NCBI GenBank assembly: GCA_030704615.1
Contig: CM060734.1
Span: forward strand, 62,262,042 to 62,326,041
Direction: 5' to 3'
Length of the DNA stretch: 64,000 bases
Source of the DNA: Takakia lepidozioides
Lineage: Eukaryota > Streptophyta > Takakiopsida > Takakiales > Takakiaceae
In this document: positions 1 to 16,300 of the stretch, one piece after another
Layout: every line of letters begins with the position of its first letter
How positions within the stretch are numbered: the first letter of the stretch is position 1
Made by a program: the position numbers and the translations under genes
The notes under the pieces: generated by a model
Database searches by the model: none
The model's input: only the letters and a program-made list of their open reading frames with translations
What the model was told of the DNA's origin: nothing

Positions 1-504
1 TGGCATAGGACTCACCATAGGGTGGAGACCTCGAGGTGGGAGTCGTGGGCAGTCTTGGGACTCATCACGGTCCATTGGGGCCGCGGTGAGTGGGCCAAGA
101 CTCACCGCGACTCACCACCGGGAATCGAGGGTCTTCGTGGTGGTTCACCATAAAATGGCATGGCTGTTTGTGGAACCCCCGCGGACAGCTACAGAAGTAT
201 ATATAGGGAGTAGTAACCCCGAGAACGGTGCAAGCCCGTTGGTGACCAAAAACTAGTGAGTAAGCGAGCGAGCCGGAAAGCGACCAAAGAGTGGGGAGCT
301 GTTCCGGACTGCCATCTACCAAAGGGAATTCCACTAGGCCCAAATAGGTGGAGGGTCTTTCGGGGGAGCAAAGGGGGACCGTTATGTCTCGGTGAGCAGC
401 CGAAGCTCCAAGTTGGCCCGGCGGCCAGGTTAGGAGTCAGGCGCGCGCATCAAAGCGAGTAACTATGACTTGAAGGGGAGCTTATCGAAGTGAGGTGCGC
501 GACA
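1..504 (+). repeat. Element A 5' LTR (truncated by window start)
   Basis: It matches 6217-6720 base for base apart from scattered substitutions and ends in GCGCGACA at 504. About 220 bases of its 5' end lie outside the window, judged from the full 724-bp right LTR. A TATA-like stretch (tatatatag) at about 199-207 is a plausible promoter TATA box, because it is also present in the other two copies of this LTR in the window. Confidence 0.93.
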
Positions 505-506
505 CT

Positions 507-518
507 TGGTATCAGAGC
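507..518 (+). other. Primer binding site, initiator tRNA-Met type (element A)
   Basis: TGGTATCAGAGC starts two bases after the LTR end at 504. This is the standard plant retrotransposon primer site complementary to the 3' end of initiator methionine tRNA. It fixes the element's orientation (+) and the 3' boundary of the left LTR. Confidence 0.93.
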
Positions 519-559
519 TTAGAGTTCAGTACGCGATCGTCCTTGGGATTGGCCTCATC

Positions 560-3500
560 ATGGGGTCGGGCAAGCCGAAGCGAAAGCGGAACGGCCCAAA
601 AGATGATGATCCCGGTGAGCCCGATGGGGGCGACGTGTCACCGAGGCGGCCGTTTGAGGAAGCGATGCATGTTTCCGAAAACGAGGCCGCTCAAGAGCGG
701 AAGGAATCCGAGGAGTCGGAGCCCGAGGAATCCTTGAGAGCCCAACAAGCCAAGAGATGCCTCCTATGCCGGCAGCCTTTTGGGAAGGGTTGTTGGCGCA
801 GTTTGGCGGGACGTTGAAAGACGTGTTGAAGGCGACTAATGCCACTCCCACTAAGGCAAAGTTTAAGGTGAAGCCTAAGGAACCCGGCACCTTCGAGGGC
901 GTCCAAAATCGGAAGGCACTCAACACCTGGCTCCTGGAGCTAGAGCAGTACTTCCGGGCGGCCAAGTTGAGTGACGAGGATCGGGTGGAAGTGGCTCCCA
1001 CCTATTTGAGGGGCTATGCTCAACAATGGTGGCAGAAACGTCTTCACGACCGAGGTCCAAGCCCGGAAACCTTGAACTGGAGTGGGTTCAAGGAATTGAT
1101 GAAGAGACAGTTTGTGCCCCTCAACGCGTCCTGGCTTGCCCGGGACAAGATGAGGAATTTGAAGCAAACAGATGATATTCGGGGGTATGTCCAGGCTTTC
1201 AATGTGCTGCTGCTCGAAGTCGCGGACATGACAGAACCAGAAATGGTCTTCAACTTTGTGGCGGGACTGGCCCCGTGGGCCAGGCGGAAGTTGGAGGAGA
1301 AGCCGCCTAAGACTCTGAACGAGGCAATTGAGAGGGCGGAATGTTTCTCGGATGTCCCTAGGGGTGAAAGACAAGGCCGTACGGAGCTGAACCACAAGAA
1401 GGCCCGGCGGGAAGGTGACTCTTTCCGACCGGAAAAGAAGTGGGATAGGCCACGCGGCGATAATGGCACGTGGAAATCGAAGGGAGGGCCTTCACACGTC
1501 AAGGCGGCACCTGGTGCTCCGAAAGGAAAAGCAAGTGCAGCGGCTTATGGCGGACAGAAGGCGACCTTTGATGGAGTGTGTTTCAATTGCGGGGAGCCCG
1601 GGCACATGGCCAAGAAGTGCACGAAGCCCCGACAGTTGAACATGACTCGGGCGACCACAGAACTGTCAGAAGATACCATCAGTCGCCTGGTGGAAGCGGT
1701 GGTCGCCAGGACTTGCAAGGTAGGCACATTTTCTTGTGAGTTGTATCAAGAAACTGACGCCTTACGTAAAGGGAGTCAGTTATTGTTCGTGGATGGGATA
1801 ATATCCGGAACTAATGTGTCGTTGTTGGTGGACATAGGAGCGTCGCACTCCTTCATGTCATCGGCAACGGCACAAAAGCTAGGACTCCCGACAAGTGACG
1901 TGGGGGCCTCTATTGAGGTGCGTTCTGCCAAAGAAGAACCACAGTTGGCGTTCGATGTTCCTCTTCAACTGGGGAGTTGGGAGGGACGTGAGAACTTCAC
2001 CATCTGCGAGATCGATGGAGTAGATCTCATTTTGGGGATGACATTTTTGAGCAAATCCGGAGCGGTCATAGATGGCCGCAAGAGAATAGTCACGCTGCCA
2101 TGTGGGAATGGTGGCAAGGTCTTACGAGTGTCGGAAACGCCCAAATCCGTGGGAGGGCGAATAAACCTTCTATCAGCAAGGGAGTGGGCCGTGGAGGAGG
2201 CACACGAACCCCAGTTTTTGCTTTACATTAGAGAAGTGAAGGGAGAAGGCGATGGGGAGCCGAGCCCAGATTGGATCAAGGGGATTTTGGAGAAATACCA
2301 GGATGTGATGCCGAAGGATTTACCAAGCGGCTTGCCACCGCGAAGAGGAGTTGACCACAAGATTGAGGTGATACCGGGAACGGAACCGCCTGCCAAGGCA
2401 CCCTACCGGTTGAGCCACAGGGAGTTGGTCAAGCTGAAGACTCAGCTCAAGGATCTAATGTCAAAGGGGTACATCCGGCCGAGTAAGTCACCTTACGGAG
2501 CCCCGGTGCTATTCGCAGACAAGAAGGATGGGACGCTGCGGATGTGTGTCGATTACAGGGCTCTGAATAAGGTGACTATCAAAACTGGTACCCTTTGCCA
2601 AGGATCGACGACCTCTTCGATCGGTTGGCAGGAGCGAAGTATTTCAGCCGGATCGACTTGCGCTCCGGCTATCATCAAATTCGGGTGGCGGAAGGAGATG
2701 AGGAGAAGACCGCGTGCAGGACAAGGTATGGTTCATATGAGTTCTTGGTGATGCCTTTTGGGCTCACCAATGCACCAGCGACATTTAGCACGCTGATGAA
2801 CAGCCTTTTTCAGGAGTGGTTGGATGACTTTGTGATCGTGTACATCGACGACATCTTGGTGTACTCGAAAACAAAGGAGGAGCACCTGGAGCACCTCAAA
2901 GGGTGTTCCAAAAATTGCGAGAAGGGAAGTTGTATGCCAAAGCTTCAAAGTGCGAATTCGGGGTCACGAAAGTGGAGTTCTTGGGGCATGTGATTACACA
3001 GGATGGGATCAAAATGGATGACAGAAAGGTGAGGGCGATCTTGGACTGGGAGCCTCCGACTTCGGTCCCGGGAGTGCGATTCTTCCTAGGACTCGCCTCC
3101 TATTACCGGAAGTATGTGAGAAATTTCGCCAAGATCGCGGGGCCGCTGTCGGACCTTCTGTGTAAATCCAAAGTCTGGGTATGGAACACATTTTGTGGCC
3201 AAACTTTTGCTGAATTGAAGCAGCGGATGGCGGAAGCTCCAGTCTTGAAAATCCTGGAGTTCGATCGTCCATTTGAGATACATACAGATGCGTCGGACTT
3301 CGCGATTGGGGGTGTACTTATGCAAGATGGACGTCCAGTGGCTTACGAAAGTAAGAAACTGAATGAAGTGGAGCGACGGTGGCCGACGCACAAAAAAGAG
3401 ATGAAGGCGGTGGTGCATTGCCTTGAGCTTTGGCGCCACTATGTTGGTTCCAACCCAGTGAAGGTGTTCACGGACAATGTCACAGTGAAGTATTTTGCCA

Positions 3501-4676
3501 CGCAGCCCAAGTTGTCCCCAAAACAACTTAGGTGGCAAGATACTTTGGCGGTGTTCGACGTGGATATCCAGTACAAACCGGGACGGGATAATGTGGTGGC
3601 CGATGCTTTAAGTAGAAAGAAGCAGCTCCTGTTGGTGTACAGGGGCGAGACGGCACTCCAAAGGAAGATCCGAAAGGCTTGCCGGAAGGATGAGCTGGCG
3701 AAGTCCGTGATGCAGGACTTGAGGATGGGGGTTAAATCGCAGTTCCACTTACAAAATGGACTGCTCCGGTATAAGCAAAAAAGTCTATACGTGCCAAAGG
3801 GAGGGATCAGAGATAGCATCTTGAGAGAATGCCATGATAGCCCGCTTGCGGGCCACGGCGGAGCCAAGCGCACTGCGGCACTCTTGAAGAAAGAGTATTT
3901 TTGGCCCAAACTGAGGGAGGAGGCAGAGGAGTATGTCAAGACATGCACCACATGCCAACAAAATTGGAGCGAGTACAAAAAGCAAGCGGGGCTGTTACAA
4001 CCCTTGCCGATTCCAGAAGGGACTTGGGAAAGCGTCTCGATGGATTTCATGACTGCTATGCCGCTGTCAAAAGGATTCGATGCAATCGTGGTGATGGTGG
4101 ATAGGTTCAGTAAAATGGGCCATTTCATCCCCACCAAGGAGACGGCAACGGCGCAGGAGACAGGGCGACTTTATTTCGCCCACGTCTTAAAGCATCATGG
4201 AGTCCCGAAGGATATTGTCTCGGACCGCGATCCAAAGTTTACGAGTAAATTTTGGAGGGCACTTTGGAAGAAGATGGGGACGAGGCTGAAGATGAGCACC
4301 GCCTTCCGACCTACGACCGACGGCCAAACAGAAAGAGTGAATTCCGTAGTGAAGCAGATCTTGCGGAATTACGTGTCGGCAGACCAAACAGACTGGGTGG
4401 AACACTTAGACGCGTCAGAGTTCTGTTATAATAACACAGAACACTCCTCAACGGGAGTTTCCCCTTTCGTATTGGTCTATGGAAAAGCACCTCTGGTGCC
4501 GACAAGTTAGGCCGCCCAGGACGTTGAGGAACCGGCAGTAGCGGCGGTACTGGAAGAACGCGAGCGTTTGTTGAAGCTCGCAAAGTACAACATTGCCAAA
4601 GCTAGGAAGCGGTATGAAAGGCAGGCGAATCGGAAGCGGAGGCACCACGGCGTCCCATGGCAAAGAACCAAACCCC
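560..4676 (+). pseudogene. Element A gag-pol polyprotein, frameshifted
   Basis: The gag ATG is taken at 560. Capsid-like gag follows, then a CCHC zinc knuckle ([14 protein letters not shown], about 1579-1620), a protease ([11 protein letters not shown], with I in place of the usual S/T after the catalytic D), RT ([10 protein letters not shown] near 2843), RNase H (HTDASDFAIGG near 3285) and integrase. The integrase has an HHCC zinc module and a DDE core (MDFM, SDRDPKF, TDGQTERVN). The frame breaks near 745, 2585 and 2900, and a TAG at 4508 interrupts the integrase tail, which continues in frame to about 4676. The coding order and the RT/integrase motifs are those of Ty3/gypsy. No functional product is expected from this copy without several corrections. 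Confidence 0.9.
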
Positions 4677-4679
4677 ACA

Positions 4680-5446
4680 CTTGACTCTACTCTCCACTAG
4701 CTAGTTCGGCCGACTTCCTCCAAGTCTCGGCCAAGGGTGGAGCCTCTCCAGCTCCTCCCAGTGCACTCTTCTTGGCCTACTTCAAGGCCAAGGAACGATC
4801 CTCCCCGAGGATCGAATCGCCTTACTGCAACAACATTGCTTGCGATCGCTCATGATGCCGCTTTTGGCATCACCTTGAGCAAGGGTTCACCTGGAACCCT
4901 CTTTGACTAGGAAGATAACCTTGAATCAACCGTGCACCCCAATCACTACAATTGGGTCCGCCTTGGAATGCTGGCCTGAGGTACGGGAACACGCCGAAGC
5001 CGCACTACGACTTCGTCCCGAGGCTACACGATTATAGTACGTGAACGGAAGCACGTAGCTTCCGCGTTAGCCCGCACTACAAGGCAACCCCTTCGGTAGC
5101 GCAGTTATAATACGCGCACGCGCCAGGTGCGCACTAGCACGTGAACTCCCAAAGAAGGCGCAAGTTTCATTGCCTCTTGAATGGGGGTCACCCGATTTCG
5201 GCACTACGCAAACACACGATTAACCCAATTTACCTCTCCCACTTTTATAAGCTAGCATGCATTCTACACACTAACCAACCATACCATGTATCACCATTCC
5301 AAACAAAATAGGAAGCACAACATTTGGAATCCATTCCATTTATAGCACGTTTTGTACAATACAAGTTTTTGCAATCGGATTCCTAAGCTAGCTAAACCGG
5401 GCTAAGCATGCATTTCCTCCCCCACGCTCCAAGGTTGATGTCCCCA
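4680..5446 (-). repeat. Non-coding segment, probably LTR/3' end of the antisense chromovirus fragment
   Basis: No coding signal is seen on either strand. Read on the - strand it follows directly after the chromodomain ORF at 5447-5990. A purine-rich run (GTGGGGGAGGA) lies at about 5417-5427 on that strand, which would fit a polypurine tract followed by LTR sequence. This assignment is positional inference: no second copy of the segment is in the window to prove it is an LTR. Confidence 0.45.
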
Positions 5447-5990
5447 TCAACGCTTCTTCCGCTTTTGAGGTCGCCCTTCGAAAGCTGCAACCGCCTCGGA
5501 CGCGTTTCCCATTTCTGAGGCACGCACCCAAGATGCCTCCACATGATGATAGCCCTTCCATTTGACGAGATACTCCGTTTCTCGGTTCTTGAACCTCCTC
5601 GACTTAAGTATTGTCTCCACCTCGTACTCAGGTTCATTTTCATGATCCAACAGCATAGGTGGCGGACGCAACACTTGATGCCGATTCGGACGTGCTTCAT
5701 CTTTGAAGTAAGGCTTCAAAAAGGAGACATGGAATACTGGGTGCACTTTGCTGTTTGCCGGCAGCTCCAATTCATACACATCCTCATTCATAACCTTCCG
5801 AATGCGAAAGGGTCCCGCATACGGAGGCACGAACTTCGGGCTCACTTCCGGAGGCAGTCGGAAATTCTTGATGTTCAACCAGACCTCCGTGCCTGCCTCA
5901 AACTACTCCTTGATGTGGGACGCCACAACTTGGATGTTCGTTTCTACAAAATGGACAAGTCGATGAGGACATCGACTCCCTGTTGGTAGG
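5447..5990 (-). pseudogene. Integrase C-terminus plus chromodomain, antisense within element A
   Basis: The - strand reads the end of a chromovirus integrase (EVWLNIKNF, then a GPFRI motif and the VFHVSFLKPY block). A chromodomain follows (YEVETIL at its start, then EYLVKWKGY and a W in VEASWVRAS) with a basic tail. A stop near 5913 and a frameshift near 5945 break the 5' side. The orientation is opposite to the surrounding element and the fragment runs right up to the right LTR at 5997. It therefore comes from another element or from an inversion that replaced the 3' end of element A. Chromodomains on gypsy integrases are known to steer integration to marked chromatin. Confidence 0.88.
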
Positions 5991-5996
5991 GGTGTG

Positions 5997-6720
5997 TGTC
6001 GCGGCCCTTTGCCTTGAGGGCAGGGGGTCGGGACACAGAAGGGGCTGCCCCTGTGGTGGGGGCAGTAGCAGCGATAGATACGGGGGCCGAAGCACCCTTG
6101 AGTGCCCAAGGCACTCAAGGAGGCGGAGGCGCTCACTAGGCGGAGCCCCGCACACCGGGTTGCGGTGGGGGTGGCTCCACAAGGGGTGGTGGTAGCTTAG
6201 CGGGACTTAGTGGGGGTGGCATATGACTCACCATGGGGTGGAGACCTCGAGGTGGGAGTCGTGGGGAGTCTTGGGACTCATCACGGTCCATTGGGGCCGC
6301 GGTGAGTGGGCCAAGACTCACCGCGACTCACCACCGGGAATCGAGGGTCTTCGTGGTGGTTCACCATAAAATGGCATGGCTGTTTGTGGAACCCCCGCGG
6401 ACAGCTACAGAAGTATATATAGGGAGTAGTAACCCCGAGAACGGTGCAAGCCCGTTGGTGACCAAAAACTAGTGAGTAAGCGAGCGAGCCGGAAAGCGAC
6501 CAAAGAGTGGGGAGCTGTTCCGGACTGCCATCTACCAAAGGGAATTCCACTAGGCCCAAATAGGTGGAGGGTCTTTCGGGGGAGTGAAGGGGGACCGTTA
6601 TGTCTCGGTGAGCAGCCGAAGCTCCAAGTTGGCCCGGCTACCAGGTTGGGAGTCAGGCGCGCGCATCAAAGCGAGTAACTATGACTTGAAGGGGAGCTTA
6701 CCAAAGTGAGGTGCGCGACA
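5997..6720 (+). repeat. Element A 3' LTR (complete, 724 bp)
   Basis: It starts TGTCGCGGCC and ends GTGCGCGACA, giving TG...CA ends with a longer inverted TGTCGCG/CGCGACA terminus. Positions 6217-6720 repeat 1-504, and the whole is also related to the inverted copy at 18043-18731, which independently supports the start at 5997. It carries the same TATA-like stretch at about 6415-6423. Confidence 0.92.
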
Positions 6721-6734
6721 GAGGAGGTCATCCC

Positions 6735-7296
6735 AGGGATGAGGATAATGAACCTGGACCTCAAAAAAAAAACCCGAAAGGGGCCAGGTACAAACTTCGT
6801 TGGGACATGTACAATGACCCCAACATTCTTGCGGAACCAAGTTGGGAAGTTTGGAGGTTGGGGCAGCGGTGGTCGCTTGGTGACTGTAAGAAATTTGTGG
6901 ACTGGTGTCACATAAATCGTTTGTGGCCCAGAGATAGGCGTGAGCCGCAAACCAAACAAAATCAAGCTAGCTTGCATTCCTGTGCCAACCCGCATTTCCG
7001 CCACATGGCAGAGGAGGTACATACAACATTGTGGGGTCAACCGCTTGTCAATAACAAGGTCCCGTATTTATTCGCGGCCATGTTGTACACAGAGTTGATT
7101 TTATTGCGACCAGTGGATTGACAAACTGCCACCGCGAGACAGCGTACTAGACAATACATGTTCTGATATCCCAGACCTGTATATACGTGAGGGGCATGAC
7201 ATCGTACGGTTGGATGGAAACGACGAGGTGGAAGGAGCAAAGACAGAGGCAGCGGTGGTGTGGGAGGTGCAAGTGTTAACGCACGTACACTATTGA
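6735..7296 (+). pseudogene. Unrecognised coding remnant in two frames
   Basis: An open frame runs to a TGA at 7119-7121 and contains segments such as YKLRWDMYNDPNILAEPSWE and HINRLWPRDRRE. After a one-base shift a second frame (from about 7114, with KLPPRDSV, then DIPDLYIREGHDIVRL) runs to a stop near 7296. The charged, non-repetitive composition in both frames looks like former protein coding, possibly from a transposon or host gene. I do not recognise the family. The left part partly overlaps the end of the LTR of element A, so its true 5' end is lost or unrelated. Confidence 0.3.
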
Positions 7297-8396
7297 GTCT
7301 CTCTAAGTGTGGTTGTGCTCGAGTTTGCGTTTGTTGGTAATGATGGCTGTAAATGATCGGATGATTGTAAGGTGTATGGCTTGAAGATTGGTAGATAGTA
7401 ACAGTAGGTGGTTTAAAGTTTTTGTGCATAACATGCAGACTAGCATTGTGAATGTCACCTCTTGTTTAGGGTTTAGGGTTTAATCGTCGCCTCCTTATGG
7501 AGGAGCCAATAAAAATAGATGTTCACATACTTTCCCACATAGGTAGGTCGGCCCACACATATGAACAGGTATGGCAGAATAATGAGTTGAAGAAACTGCT
7601 TCATCCGGACTAGAGGTTCGTCATCCATCACCACTAGAAATCCTAGAGTTGAGGCTGTGCTAATCCGCGCGGGATGCCCAGCAAACACCACAACAGATTC
7701 TGCGAGAGTGCACGCCATGGAAGGGCTCCTGCTGTCGGTCCCTCACACTTCGGCCGCCAAAGCTTTGCAAACTCTGGTCCTTGATGAAAAGAAGGACCAA
7801 GAGCATGAAATAAATGGCTCTGGCACTGACCCGGTGTGTCCGTCGTGTCTCTCCCTTTCGTTGTGGTGACTTTACTGCCGAGTACACGTTCGTTTTGGTT
7901 TTAGTTCGTTGTGAGAATTTCACTGGTGTTACTTGTCGGTTCTACTTAAAAGTAGTTCCGATTGCACTGGTGGAGGCCGTGTAGCTTAGGCAATTGACCA
8001 GTTTGTAAAGCTTTCAAAGCGTGCACACTTTTCCACTTCGGAGGTCAACCTTCTAATCACTGTGGCTCCATCCGTCGCCTTTGTTTTTATCGAGATGAAA
8101 GATTCAACTTTTGTTGCTCTTAACTTTTTGAACTAGTCCCGGGTTTGTGAATGCATATTTCAGGTCAAAATAGTTTGCAAGGCTCCGTGATTGGTCCGAA
8201 TCCGGAGCTTTGTCCAGTTCTTGTCATTGATGTGTCTGAATCACAAGCGGTCTTTTGTATTTGCATTGGCTGCTACGTGGAAGTTGTCTTTGAGATGAGC
8301 TCCACCCTTACTAATCAAAGTAATTACAATTACGACTCTACGTCTGCCATATCGATCCAAAGTTGACGATATGGAAGATACGAATTTCAAACGCAG

Positions 8397-11812
<3,416 letters not shown>

Positions 11813-13388
11813 TTGTTCAGTAATTCATCTTCACTTGAGAACTGGAGGCTCATCCTCATCTGAGTTCAGACTGCTGGCATGGCATCACCTGCAGTAGCTC
11901 TGCCAATACAACTGTTGAAATTGTCCAGTATATTTTGTTGTAGCAATAAAAGGCATTGTCCATAGTGGAAAAGAACTCTGCACACATTTCTCAGGCTATT
12001 TGTTACAATACGGTTATGTATGTTTATCTCATCCCAATTGTGCACTATTGCAAGTACAGCAGGATAATGCAGATCTTTCAAGGAGTAGATAAAACTTGGT
12101 TTTGTGACTTTGAGGCTAGATTTCTTTCAATGCAAGGGGCTTGTAGAATTCCTTGTGAAGTTGGAAGACAGGATAGTGGCACATTCGGTGTGGAAGACAA
12201 ATCACATCCACAGATTGAAATATCCATGCTGGACTGAAAGGATTGTCTGGGCTGGACACTCATTTTGTATTGCATGATTTGGAGGGGCAAAATGAGTTCT
12301 CACTACATTCAGAAGCTAGCCATTGCTTTGGGGCACCCCCTGGGATGCCTCTCTGTGTCTTCAAGAACCTCCAGGGTCTGTGGGGACTGCCACCAAGTTC
12401 ATCGGTTTTCTGCTAGGAAGACCTCGGCACTAATCATTTGACTTTGGTGCAGGGAAAAGAGGGCCATTTCCTTCTATTTGGTCATCCCTGTAATTGCAGC
12501 CAAAGAAACTCTTCTATTTGACTTGATTTGAACTTGCCACTACAATGTAAGGTGTCCAGCCCCCACACCTTTATGCGGGCCCTGAATTTTGAGCTGTTGA
12601 CCCATGCTTCTCCAGAAAGGCTCGGCAGTTTTATGTCAGCCTGACTCCGCCTCCAAAGCTAGTCTACATCAGACAAAATAAGGAACAGTTCAGTGTCTTC
12701 TGCTTTTCACAATTTTGTGCCGTCATGGTGGCCACCTCAAACCTTCAAAACAGGGTGATCAGTGATCACAGTCAACCGAACCAAGCAGCTCTTGCAATGA
12801 GGAGCTCTTGATTCAAGTAGCAGTCGTGAGGACAAGCATGGCGCACATTCCAACCTTATTCATTTCATGATAATGAATGACCACCTAAGATGTATGAAGC
12901 TACCAGATGAAGGCCTCAAAACACGAAACTCTTGACTTGCCTGCAGTGAGCAGAAGTCCATGTCCAAAGTCGGGCGCGTTCCATGCTTTGGAACAATCTC
13001 AGCTCACGAAAGGACTGTGTGGCGGACAAGCACATCAAGCTCAGTTGTATCCCGTCAAATTGCAGTACAGTGTACTCCCAGCCTCTTTGTGAAAGCTTTG
13101 GGGAATGTGGACACATGTTTATTGTGTTTCTCTTCTAATTATATGATGGCCCCCAAGGCCTTGCTCGAGAGGGACGAATTCGGCAACGGCTCTGGTTGGT
13201 TGTGCACGTGCCCAGTAAGATTTGGGCTCGTAACAAAGCGAGGCAGCGGGTGTTGGAGCAGGAGAAAGCAGCAGCTTTATGGGTGTGATGGATATGCTGC
13301 AGCAAGCCATGCGAACTTGGGCTCTTGATAGCGACTGCAGAATGGATGTGTAGACTGAGGCGGATTGAAGTTAAGTGAGAAGGTTCAG
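11813..13388. other. Intergenic stretch, no gene seen
   Basis: Between the methionine aminopeptidase stop and the first augmin exon I find only short ORFs without recognisable motifs. The augmin promoter, 5'UTR and perhaps a short first coding exon with the ATG must lie in the right part of this stretch, but I cannot place them. Confidence 0.5.
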
Positions 13389-16300
13389 ACAAAGGGAACG
13401 GGAAGGGATGGTGAGGGCAATGCTGATTCCTCCGCCAGGCAGTCCCTGGGACGGGGGGCGACAACGCTGCTGGAGCAGCTTGAGCGCCACTGCCTCGCAC
13501 CCGACGGCTCTCTGGCCACTAAAGCGGCCTTCCATGACCTCGTTCAGGTAATGTAAAGACAGGAAATACCATGCACCTCCGGGTTCTCAACAAAAGGCCG
13601 CAGATTGTGAATCTTTAGATTAGAGCTGGTCAATTGACCTAGCCTAGATTGCATCTTGGACACACATGCCTATTTCGGATGAAGAGCTCTCTCATTTCGG
13701 TCAGGTCATGGAGCTCCATCGATGTCTATGCATGGACTTGTAGTCGAGAGTGTGAGAGCATGAAGCAGTGAGAGAGAGATGTACCCTTTGACCGATCTCT
13801 GTAAGAGGCATCCTTGCTGTGGTGTTATCCTCCGGGAGCCGATCCTGGGGTTTTCCCCCCACCAGAGTATGAAATTTAAGAGGTTTTTCTCTAGCTTAAC
13901 ACAGACCGGACAGAGATCAATAGAGAGAGAAAGCAACCAGGGGGGTGCTTTCCTTTGTTCTTTGGTTCCATGTGTGTGGCCAGAAAGTCTGGGGGGCTGT
14001 CATTACCTAGTTGCAGCCACCTATTTGGAACTTGAATTTCTGTCTTTACTCTTCCTGGGCGGGGGGGACCTTGCAGGCACGAGAAGAGATGAGTAGAGAG
14101 TGGCTGCGCTACTTGGAAGTCATGGTGAACGTTAAACCCTACACATCTTTCTCATTGCTGTGGTTTCCAAAGGGAAATGTTAGGTCAGTTTTCCAAAAAT
14201 ACCTGCAATGGAGGGGATTTGCCTGTAGGCCGTGTACAGTGAGGCAGTGGCATTGGTAGAAAGATACCAGCAAGCAGTTTCCATTGCAAGTGTGGGTGGT
14301 ATCCGGGATTTGATGACAGTGCTCTCTCAACTGGGCCTTTCCTCTGCTCCTCAGGTACTTCTAAAATTATATATGGGTTTCTTGGGGCCTGTGGGTGCTT
14401 ACAAGATGAAAAAGAAAGGTAGTCAGACTGGAATGGGTAACACAATTGCCTCTTTCTCTTTCTGTGTTCATCTTCAGGAGTCTAGGTCAAAGCCTTGTTG
14501 GCCAGTGAAAACTTTTTAGGGTTTCAAGCTACATTCGCTGTAAACCTGGACTTTCTGAATTGGATGGGTCCTCATTGCACACATTACCACATTGGATGAA
14601 TCACAGCCCTCAATTTGGCATGAAGTTATCTGATGTGAATGCAAAACAATTGAAACAACCCCCAGAGGTCCTTCAAAATCCTATCCCTAAGTCATGAAAC
14701 TCAGTTTGCTTCCTCATCTCTTCTCTCTGCATGAAGAAATAGCTCAAGCTTTTCTCGTTTGTCAGGTATATGATGCATTGGAACAGCGATTGACCATGTC
14801 AGAAGCAACCCAGCGGCTTAGACTACCGTTACTTTCAAAGGATGGAGATGTCCCTGAAGATGAGACAGCTGAATGGGGCAACATTTCTCGAAGTTCATTC
14901 GACAGCACCACCACAAGCATCAGTTTAAGCACATCAACCACTGTCCATACAACAACTGCAAGCACCGTGAGTGCTACAGTTGCCTCAGGGGGAGGTAATC
15001 ATACAGATGTAGCAGAGCCGGGGGTGGGAGGGGTGGTGAATCGCTTCTTGGGAGTTACACCCGGGTGGCTACACCAATCTCAATTCACTCGTGCACCTTT
15101 TGCTGAGGTGGGCTTCATGATTGGCATCTTCAACTTCATCATTTTCCTAATATGAGATCTGTAACCAGTGAGACCCTAAAGTTTGGCCCAAATTGAGACA
15201 TGCCACTGACTGTAAGGTACAAGGGTTCCCATTTGTTCAGCAGCAACAAGACCTAGGTGCAGCAGTTTTGCAGGTTAAAATTTTCTGTAGCTTCAAATTT
15301 CTGTTGCATTCGCTCCTCTCAGGCTTCACTGCTTTGTTATTCTGCCAGCTTGTTGTGCTTGGTAGGAACTTTTAAGGCAGGGTGGTGGGTATGCACAGGT
15401 AGGGAAATTTGTCTCAGTGGAATTGATTGAAAAGCATAACATTTTAGGCTGAATGATGATGATGGTCCAGGGTAGGGCCTGATGGAGTACTTGTTGTAAC
15501 ATGGTGACAGGATAGCACAGGATACCAAATGGCACTCATACCTGAGATAGATGGTCGATTGCGTGCAAAATGTGACAAAATTGCAACCACTTTCGAGGCT
15601 GATGAAGCTGGTAAGCTTAGTGTTACAGAGATATGATGACGACTGCAGACTCTCTGGATCAACCTGAAGCTTCCAGTTTGTAATCTGGTCAAATAGCATT
15701 GAGATGGTGACATGAAACCATCCGTCCTGCTCTCTCTCTAATGTCTGTAACTCCTTGGCAGATTCTGCAGGGCCACACCCATCCATTAGCTTGCGGCTTC
15801 CAGAGAGGTCAGTGAAGAGACTCTGTTTGTATCCATTTGTTCAATTCTTTCCACTCACTTTTGTAGATTAATGCACAATTGAGTTTTAAGGAAGTAGAGA
15901 TATGCGCATCAGGTTCAGGAGAGGTTTAAGTCCCTCATTATGTTCCTCACTGTCTGGGTGGCTGCTGCAGATTAAAGCTGGCGGTGGAAGATGTAGAAGG
16001 AGAGGAAGCAGCCCTACTTGAGGATCTGTATGCTGCAGACCGAAAATTCTCCGAGTACTACAATGTACACTTTCTGAGTCAACTTCCGCAGATGGGCTCT
16101 CATCTTGAGTTATGTAACTCGGCTCCTGTTGCAATTAAGACTTTCTGTTGGTTGAAGAGGTGGATCCGAATCATTATCCCAAAATACAATGTATGGTAGT
16201 AACACAGAATAATTTCCAAGACAACCGCGTCGCCAAATTTCCCCCATTCTCTCTTCTTTGCCTCCTCCTCCATTGTATTCCCAACTTGATGGCATGGGTG

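Larger units (their letters stand above)
1..6720 (+). mobile_element. Element A: degenerate Ty3/gypsy chromovirus-type retrotransposon
   Basis: A near-identical direct repeat (1-504 and 6217-6720, constant offset 6216) brackets gag-pol coding sequence in the order gag, protease, RT, RNase H, integrase, which defines a Ty3/gypsy element. The left LTR is cut by the window edge. The complete right LTR starts TGTCGCGGCC and ends GCGCGACA. A primer binding site lies just inside the left LTR. The copy is dead: pol has several frameshifts and a stop, and the 3' third (about 4680-5996) is not its own sequence but an antisense chromovirus fragment. The high LTR identity suggests a fairly recent insertion or later gene conversion. 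No target duplication can be tested because the left end is missing. Confidence 0.93.
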
